NCBI GenBank assembly: GCA_964423795.1
Contig: CAYRGC010000003.1
Coordinates: forward strand, 13,676-77,675
DNA: 64,000 bases
Origin: CAYRGC01 sp964423795
GTDB taxonomy: Bacteria; Patescibacteriota; Gracilibacteria; Peribacterales; Peribacteraceae
Direction: 5' to 3'
The notes below the pieces were generated by a model that was not told the DNA's origin, did no database searches, and worked only from the letters and a program-made list of their open reading frames with translations. Position numbers and translations under genes: made by a program. The first letter of the stretch is position 1. The number at the start of each line of letters is the position of its first letter. Shown piece after piece: positions 56,405-64,000 of the stretch.

Positions 56405-56842
56405 ATGGCAAAAGTCGTCAAGAAAGTCGTCAAAGTGAAGGTTAAGGGTGGCCAGGCCAACCCCGCTCCTCCGCTCGGTCCCGCGCTCGGCCAGGCCGGC
56501 GTGGATATCAACGGATTCTGCACGCAATTCAACGCGCGCACGAAGGACAAGATGGGCAAGGAGGTCCCGGTGATCATCACCGTGTTCGAGGACCGCACGT
56601 TCTCCTTCATCGTGAAGCAGCCGCTCGCGTCCGCCCTCATCAAGGAGGCCGCCGGCATCCCGGTGGAAAAGGGCACGGGCAGCGGCGAGCCGAACAAGAA
56701 GAAGGTCGGCAAGATCACCAAGGCCCAGCTCCGCGAGATCGCCCAGAAGAAGATGCCCGACCTCAACGCCGCAAGCATCGAGGCCGCCGAGAACATCATC
56801 GCCGGCACGGCCCGCAGCATGGGCGTGACGGTCGAGGGCTGA
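56405..56842 (+). CDS. rplK: 50S ribosomal protein L11
   Basis: A 145-residue protein of standard length. The N-terminal domain has VKGGQANPAPPLGPALGQAG (proline-rich thiostrepton-site region) and VDINGFCTQFNART. The C-terminal RNA-binding domain has VGKITKAQLREIAQKKMPDL and the final GTARSMGVTVEG. It belongs to the stalk base at 23S rRNA helices 43/44. The usual next gene rplA is about 1.4 kb away, with two membrane genes between. Confidence 0.97.
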   Translation: MAKVVKKVVKVKVKGGQANPAPPLGPALGQAGVDINGFCTQFNARTKDKMGKEVPVIITVFEDRTFSFIVKQPLASALIKEAAGIPVEKGTGSGEPNKKKVGKITKAQLREIAQKKMPDLNAASIEAAENIIAGTARSMGVTVEG

Positions 56843-56961
56843 TGTCGATCGAAGCGAACGGAAGCGCGTTCCATCATGCGTGAGCGCTAGACGCAACGCG
56901 TTTCGCGTGCAACGGACGAGGAGGATCCGTAGGCTTTGCCTACCATTCTCTCGTTACGAAC

Positions 56962-57603
56962 ATGGACCAAATCCTTCTGCGGTTCGACCCCAGCAGCGTC
57001 CTCACGGGTGCCGTGCTCCCGCTCTCCGTGGCGGGCGTGCTCTTGCTCCTCTTCATTCCGAGCATGCTCTCGCCGGGCGCGAAGGCCGCGGGCGTCGGGA
57101 AGGCCATCTACTGCTACGCGTTTCAAGGCCTCGGCATCTTCCTCATGAGCGCGGGCGGTCTGCCCGCCATCTTCGGCGTCACGCAGAAACTCTTCGTCGG
57201 CACGGAAAGCTATACCACCGAGACGTACCTCGCCCTCCTGCTGCTCTTCGCCACGGGCGGACTCCTCTTCCTGTGGCACGAACAGGCCGCCGAGAAGATC
57301 GACGCAGCCTCGAGCGCCGTCCCCGCCGTGCTCTTTTGGTACACGTTCAAGGCCGTGGGCCTCGTGATCACCGTGTTCGCCGCGCTCTCGACGCTCCTCA
57401 CGATGCTGCTCCTCCGTCCGCTGCCGCCCGAGTGGTGGGTGCAACCGGTGGTGCTCTTCCTCTATGGCATCCTCCTCTCGTGGTGCACGCGTTCGCCGGC
57501 AGAGGAACCGCGCGGGTTCCAGTCCGCGATCATCGCGCCGCTCCGTCCGGCTGTTACGAAGAAAAAGAAAGGTCTCTCGTTCCCGCGCTTGAAGAGAGCC
57601 TGA
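56962..57603 (+). CDS. polytopic membrane protein between rplK and rplA
   Basis: A 213-residue protein with five or six hydrophobic helices (VLPLSVAGVLLLLFIPSML, GLGIFLMSAGGLPAIFGV, LALLLLFATGGLLFLW, LFWYTFKAVGLVITVFAALS, VVLFLYGILLSWC) and a basic C-terminus ending KKKKGLSFPRLKRA. A TACCAT at 56941-56946 is 15 nt before the ATG. No family is recognised. The next gene starts 1 nt after its stop, so they are an operon. Confidence 0.65.
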   Translation: MDQILLRFDPSSVLTGAVLPLSVAGVLLLLFIPSMLSPGAKAAGVGKAIYCYAFQGLGIFLMSAGGLPAIFGVTQKLFVGTESYTTETYLALLLLFATGGLLFLWHEQAAEKIDAASSAVPAVLFWYTFKAVGLVITVFAALSTLLTMLLLRPLPPEWWVQPVVLFLYGILLSWCTRSPAEEPRGFQSAIIAPLRPAVTKKKKGLSFPRLKRA

Positions 57604-57604
57604 C

Positions 57605-58156
57605 ATGAGCGGTCCCGGTATCATCGGCGTGGCCGGCTCGGTCGTGCTCGTGATCGGCGCCATGCTTCCCGACCGTGCAGTGCCGCGCGCGTCGCTTTCC
57701 TATAAGAACTGGTGCTTCGGCGCGGGCGCGATCGTGATGCTCGCCTACGCCGTCGCGAACTGGCTGCAGGGTGCCTCCGTGTTCTTCGTCTTCCTCGAAG
57801 GCCTGATGGCGGTGGCGAGCGCCTGCATGCTCTTCGACGTCCCCGACCGCGTCGACGTGCCCCTGATGATCGTCTTCAGCGGCCTTCTGATCGCCTGGTC
57901 TCTCGCGCTGCGCACCGAACGGGAGACGCTCGCGTTCGTCGGAGGACTCGCCGGAATCGCTGTGGGATACGTGATGCAACCCGGAACCGCGCGCCGGGAG
58001 ATCGCGCTGCTCCTGGGAAGCGCGCTCATCGCCGCCTTCAGCCTGCGGACGCAGGCCTGGGTCTTTTTCTGGCTCAATCTCTTCTTCGCCGCCTTCTCCG
58101 CGTTTCATGCCTGGAAAGCGTGGCAAACCCGTGTTTTACACGGGAAAAAGGGGTAG
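57605..58156 (+). CDS. polytopic membrane protein, partner of the preceding gene
   Basis: A 183-residue protein with five to six hydrophobic helices (GIIGVAGSVVLVIGAML, AIVMLAYAVANWLQGASVFF, GLMAVASACMLFDV, LMIVFSGLLIAWSLAL, VFFWLNLFFAAFSAFHA). It begins 1 nt after the upstream stop and ends 99 bp before rplA, but rplA has its own promoter. Unknown function. The two-gene set resembles a small membrane complex inserted between ribosomal genes. Confidence 0.65.
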   Translation: MSGPGIIGVAGSVVLVIGAMLPDRAVPRASLSYKNWCFGAGAIVMLAYAVANWLQGASVFFVFLEGLMAVASACMLFDVPDRVDVPLMIVFSGLLIAWSLALRTERETLAFVGGLAGIAVGYVMQPGTARREIALLLGSALIAAFSLRTQAWVFFWLNLFFAAFSAFHAWKAWQTRVLHGKKG

Positions 58157-58163
58157 GACGCCC

Positions 58164-58192
58164 TTGCGAAAAGGGGCCTGCGGCGGCACAAT
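58164..58192 (+). promoter_or_regulatory. rplA promoter
   Basis: TTGCGA at 58164-58169, a 17-nt spacer and CACAAT at 58187-58192. The predicted +1 is 58199, leaving a leader of about 57 nt before ATG 58256, unusually long for this window, possibly an autogenous L1-binding site. Confidence 0.6.
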
Positions 58193-58255
58193 GGCGCCCT
58201 CGTGGGAGCTACGGGTATTGGCCCCTAGCGTTCGCACCACGTTCCCCCCAATCCC

Positions 58256-58957
58256 ATGCCGAGCAAGCGCTCCCCCCTCGCGCGTAAGCGCGGAAACAAG
58301 TACGCCCAGAAGAAGGCGCTCATCACGAAGAACATCTATCCGATCGCGGAAGCCGTGGAGCTCCTGACCCAGCTCTCCGTTTCCAAGTTCGACGGCACGG
58401 CCGAGGCGCACATCCGCATCAACGCGGACACCACGCAGGCCGACCAGCTCGTCCGCACGACGGTCCCGCTTCCGCACGGCACGGGCAAGACGCTGAAGAT
58501 CGCCGCGTTCGTCCCGGACGATCTTATCGACGAAGCCAAGAAGGCCGGCGCCCACAAGGCCGGCAACGAGGATCTCATCAAGGAGATCTCCGAGGGCACG
58601 ATCGATTTCGATATCGCCGTTGCCTCCCCGAAGATGATGAAGGACCTCGGCAAGGTCGCCAAGATCCTCGGCCAGAAGGGTCTCATGCCCTCGCCGAAGT
58701 CGGGTACGGTCACAGAGAAGGTCGGCAGGATCATCGAGGAGCTCAAGAAGGGCCGCATCGAGATCAAGATGGACAAGCAGGCCATCATCCACACGGTGTT
58801 CGGCAAGATGTCCTTCGGTTCGAAGAAGCTCCAGGAGAACCTCGAAGCGCTCCTCAACGCCGTGAAGGAGGCTCGCCCCTCCGGCATCAAGGCGGAGTAC
58901 ATCCTCTCCGTCCAGATCGCCCCGACGATGGGTCCGAGCGTGAAGGTGCAGGCGTAA
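58256..58957 (+). CDS. rplA: 50S ribosomal protein L1
   Basis: A 233-residue protein of standard length. Visible are KFDGTAEAHIRINADTTQAD, VRTTVPLPHGTGKTLKIAAF, the conserved KMMKDLGKVAKILGQKGLMP with PSPKSGTVTEKV, and SFGSKKLQENLEALLNAV near the end. L1 forms the mobile L1 stalk and in E. coli represses its own operon. Here it has a separate promoter and a structured-looking leader. Its presence argues against those CPR lineages that have lost L1. Confidence 0.97.
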   Translation: MPSKRSPLARKRGNKYAQKKALITKNIYPIAEAVELLTQLSVSKFDGTAEAHIRINADTTQADQLVRTTVPLPHGTGKTLKIAAFVPDDLIDEAKKAGAHKAGNEDLIKEISEGTIDFDIAVASPKMMKDLGKVAKILGQKGLMPSPKSGTVTEKVGRIIEELKKGRIEIKMDKQAIIHTVFGKMSFGSKKLQENLEALLNAVKEARPSGIKAEYILSVQIAPTMGPSVKVQA

Positions 58958-58960
58958 GAA

Positions 58961-59053
58961 AAGGGTACAAAGGTTTCAGACGTGTCAAAGGTTTCAAAGG
59001 GGAAGGCGCTTCTGCGTCCTCTCCTTTGTTCCTTTTGCAACCTTTGTACCCTT
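58961..59053. terminator. inverted repeat between convergent rplA and dus
   Basis: AAGGGTACAAAGGTT (58961-58975) and AACCTTTGTACCCTT (59039-59053) are exact complements. Between them are further aaaggttt units. This is a probable bidirectional terminator of the tandem-unit type. Confidence 0.6.
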
Positions 59054-59061
59054 TGTACCTT

Positions 59062-60033
<972 letters not shown>

Positions 60034-60120
60034 GGTGACCGACAATTTGGCACAATTCTGCCCCAAACGGCAACACGAAACGTCCCCTTTTCGGCTCGGA
60101 AAAGCGCACAATGTGAACCG

Positions 60121-60498
60121 ATGAAGCGCCTTCGCCCGGTCGGGCTTCTCGGGTTCCTTCCCGCCGTCGCCCTCGCCCAATCCCCTCAAGGCCTGCAACT
60201 GATCCCCGAGAGCGGGAGGATCGCCGATTGCAATTTCATCACGGGAGAATTCCACTTCAACTGCTTTCCCGTCTATCTCGGATACCTGATCCAGCTCGCC
60301 TTCGCCTGGGGCGTCGGCACGAGCCTTATGCAGATCGTCTGGGGCGGCTACGAGTGGGCGTTCGCGGGTCTCGGAGGCGACACGCAAGGGGCGAAGAAGC
60401 GCATCCAGCACGCGATCATCGGTCTCATCGTCTCGATCCTGGCCTTCCTCATCGTCGACACGGTCATCCTCAATCTCCTCTCCGGTCCCGCCTCATGA
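60121..60498 (+). CDS. type IV secretion pilin-like small membrane protein
   Basis: A 125-residue protein like those at 38-39.5 kb: signal peptide (PVGLLGFLPAVALAQ), a short external part with two cysteines (RIADCNFITGEFHFNCFPVY), then helices LGYLIQLAFAWGVGTSLMQI and HAIIGLIVSILAFLIVDTVI joined by VWGGYEWAFAGLGGDTQGAK. It lies about 20 kb from its relatives. CACAAT at 60107-60112 is 8 nt upstream. It overlaps the AI-2E gene by 4 nt (ATGA). Confidence 0.75.
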   Translation: MKRLRPVGLLGFLPAVALAQSPQGLQLIPESGRIADCNFITGEFHFNCFPVYLGYLIQLAFAWGVGTSLMQIVWGGYEWAFAGLGGDTQGAKKRIQHAIIGLIVSILAFLIVDTVILNLLSGPAS

Positions 60499-61760
60499 GC
60501 CCGCGCAAACAGAACTCGTCGGCCTTCCAGTCGCTCCGCATCATCGGGGAGAAGGCGCAGAAGATGCTCGCGAAGGCGCGCGATTCCGGCCGCGACGGCC
60601 CGCCGAAATCGCAAGGCCTTCCCCGCGACCCGGCCCTGCCGGAGGTGGTGGTGCACGTATCGCCGCAGAGCGTGGCCAAATCCGGCTTCGGCATCCTCGC
60701 GATCCTCTTCGGCTGCTTCCTGATCTACGTCCTCCAGGACAAGATCGTCCTGATGGTCCTCGCCGCCTTCCTCGCGGCAGTGGTGGATCCCGGCGTGCAG
60801 GCGCTCAAGCGCAGGGGCATTCCGCGCGGCATCGCGATCCTCATCCATTACCTGGTCTTCCTCTCGCTCTTCGTCTTCCTGGTGGTCTCGCTCATTCCGG
60901 TGATCGCGACCCAGCTCCAGCAGATCGCCGTCATCATCAGCCAGGAAGTGAACGCGTTCCTGAGCAAGCCGCAGATCGCGCTCCCCTTCCTCTCGACCGA
61001 CTTCAACATCCGCCTCACGGAGCTCGCGCGGTTCACCATCCAAAACCTCTCCATCGACCACTTCACCGACGCGCTCAAGCAGCTCTCGGCCACCATGGCG
61101 ACGAGCGCCCAGGGCTCGCTCGCCTTCGCCGCGCACCTCGCGGGTTCGGTGCTCAACTTCTTCGTGAACCTCATCATCGTGCTCGTCACCGCGTTCTTCA
61201 TCCAGATCGAGAAGGAGAAGATCCTCGCCTGGCTCCGCGGCTTCCTCCCCTGGAAACTGCGCTCCTACGCCGACGAGAAGGCGGAGGCGATCCAGTGGCG
61301 CCTCGCGCAATGGATCCGCGGACAGCTCCTGCTCTGCGCGATCATCGGCGTGCTCGTGTTCCTCGCGCTCGTGATCCTGCGCATGCCGTACGCGCTCACG
61401 CTCGCGGTGCTCGCGGGCTTCACGGAGTTCGTACCCATCGTTGGGCCGCTTATCGCGGCGGTGCCGGCGGTGATCATCGCCATCACCCAGGGCGGATGGT
61501 TCTGGGGACTCATCATCGCGATCGTCTACTACGCGATCCAGTGGTGCGAGAACAACCTCATCGTCCCGCTCGTAATGAAACGCGCGGTCGGGCTTTCCGC
61601 CGTCGCCATCACCTTCGCGATGCTCGTAGGCATCAGTTTCCCCGACGTCATCCATCCGATCTTCGGCGTCATCCTCTCGATCCCGGTGATGACCATTCTC
61701 GCGCTCTTCCTCGAGGACATGCGGGCGCTCAATTCGCCCGAGCAGAAGAGCAAGGAGTGA
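60495..61760 (+). CDS. AI-2E family transporter (PerM/YdiK-type)
   Basis: A 421-residue protein: a polar, basic N-terminal tail of about 65 residues, about eight membrane helices, a central soluble helical insert (SIDHFTDALKQLSATMATSA), and the conserved C-terminal part GFTEFVPIVGPLIAAVPAVI with WCENNLIVPLVMKRAVGLSA. Family members include AI-2 exporters and cation/proton antiporters. The substrate here is unknown. It is coupled with the pilin-like gene by a 4-nt ATGA overlap. Confidence 0.9.
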   Translation: MSPRKQNSSAFQSLRIIGEKAQKMLAKARDSGRDGPPKSQGLPRDPALPEVVVHVSPQSVAKSGFGILAILFGCFLIYVLQDKIVLMVLAAFLAAVVDPGVQALKRRGIPRGIAILIHYLVFLSLFVFLVVSLIPVIATQLQQIAVIISQEVNAFLSKPQIALPFLSTDFNIRLTELARFTIQNLSIDHFTDALKQLSATMATSAQGSLAFAAHLAGSVLNFFVNLIIVLVTAFFIQIEKEKILAWLRGFLPWKLRSYADEKAEAIQWRLAQWIRGQLLLCAIIGVLVFLALVILRMPYALTLAVLAGFTEFVPIVGPLIAAVPAVIIAITQGGWFWGLIIAIVYYAIQWCENNLIVPLVMKRAVGLSAVAITFAMLVGISFPDVIHPIFGVILSIPVMTILALFLEDMRALNSPEQKSKE

Positions 61761-61878
61761 TGGAACGTCGTTCGCCCGCTTTTCCCTTCACCGAAGCCGA
61801 GTGATGAAGGTTTTTTACATTTCACTACCGCGACAGAGCGCTACCCTCCTGTGAATCGACAGTCCCCCCTGCGGGCGG

Positions 61879-61884
61879 TACGAT
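61879..61884 (+). promoter_or_regulatory. likely clpC promoter -10 box
   Basis: TACGAT in the 240-bp gap between 61760 and 62003, preceded by GG (the extended form seen in other genes). The predicted +1 is 61891, so the CIRCE-like site lies 64-90 nt into the transcript. Confidence 0.45.
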
Positions 61885-61953
61885 GCTCTGATTCCCTTCG
61901 TCTTCATCCTCCTCATTTCCTTCTACCGATTTTCCCGGGAATCTCCTCGACGA

Positions 61954-61980
61954 TTATCACTCAATACTCTAGAGTGATAA
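61954..61980. promoter_or_regulatory. CIRCE-like HrcA operator upstream of clpC
   Basis: TTATCACTC-N9-GAGTGATAA is a perfect 9-bp inverted repeat with the 9-nt spacer of CIRCE (consensus TTAGCACTC-N9-GAGTGCTAA). The single position that differs is changed on both arms, so the symmetry is kept. It lies 22 bp before the clpC ATG. Confidence 0.85.
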
Positions 61981-62002
61981 CTCCCCCACTTCCGTCCGCA
62001 CC

Positions 62003-64000
<1,998 letters not shown>

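Overview
The window reads as a GC-rich (roughly 60 %) chromosome segment of a member of the Candidate Phyla Radiation (Patescibacteria), possibly Peribacteria/Peregrinibacteria or Uhrbacteria-like. There is no 16S gene to settle this. The clues are a VirB4-type ATPase with several very small two- or three-helix pilin-like membrane proteins, many Ser-rich lipoproteins with AlaSer tails, AI-2E-type and TauE-cupredoxin proteins, compact genes, and a scattered set of housekeeping genes without large conserved operons. UGA is a normal stop codon. I count 7 tRNA genes (Leu-CAA, Met-CAU, three Gly with GCC/CCC/UCC anticodons, Lys-UUU, Arg-CCG). There is no rRNA, no CRISPR array and no recognisable transposase.

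Layout. 1-5.8 kb: recF (cut by the window edge), a lipoprotein, Nudix hydrolase, an L33-like ribosomal protein, thioredoxin reductase, an AT-rich orphan, glutamate dehydrogenase and a CADD-type protein. 5.9-9 kb: LysE exporter, FkbM methyltransferase, an orphan, tRNA-Leu. 9-14.4 kb: an SLH-domain protein, the murL-murD2 pair for D-glutamate incorporation, grpE. 14.4-22.2 kb: TauE/cupredoxin protein, small secreted or lipoprotein orphans, a TauD-like dioxygenase, tRNA-Met, an alpha/beta hydrolase, a Ser-rich protein with a MopE-like motif. 22.3-26.3 kb: membrane-fused MurF, DegT aminotransferase and FemAB transferase, overlapping or closely packed. 26.3-34.4 kb: SH3-NodB protein, argS, lipoprotein, VirB4, DHH phosphoesterase. 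34.4-39.5 kb: rbfA, fmt, PUR-like DUF3276, metG, a three-gene pilin-like operon. 39.6-42.9 kb: the glycine tRNA cluster with a 379-bp insertion, a second SLH protein, an SGNH hydrolase. 42.9-51 kb: ABC-F ATPase, peroxiredoxin, endonuclease V, a 1445-residue secreted protein and its partner. 51-64 kb: tRNA-Lys, tatD, tRNA-Arg, a glycosyltransferase, ruvB, rplK, two membrane genes, rplA, dus, a pilin-like gene plus AI-2E transporter, and clpC (cut by the window edge).

Two genome-wide traits stand out. First, about half of the genes have a TANNNT box ending 6-8 nt before the start codon, so their transcripts should be leaderless. This spacing fixes several start codons. Second, five of the seven tRNA genes are accompanied by a second, partial copy of themselves (a 5' piece upstream or a 3' piece downstream), four of the five with a short cttcg/cgaag-type palindromic element, as if small insertions had entered a tRNA gene and rebuilt it. 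The fifth case, downstream of tRNA-Gly(CCC), holds a complete AT-rich gene.

Functionally, the window combines cell-envelope construction (MurL/MurD2, MurF, FemAB, SLH proteins, glycosyltransferase, FkbM) with translation (argS, metG, fmt, rbfA, L11, L1, L33, Dus) and a type IV secretion or DNA-uptake apparatus (VirB4, lipoprotein, four pilin-like proteins). Protein quality control (GrpE, ClpC under a CIRCE-like operator) and DNA repair (RecF, RuvB, TatD, endonuclease V) are also represented.
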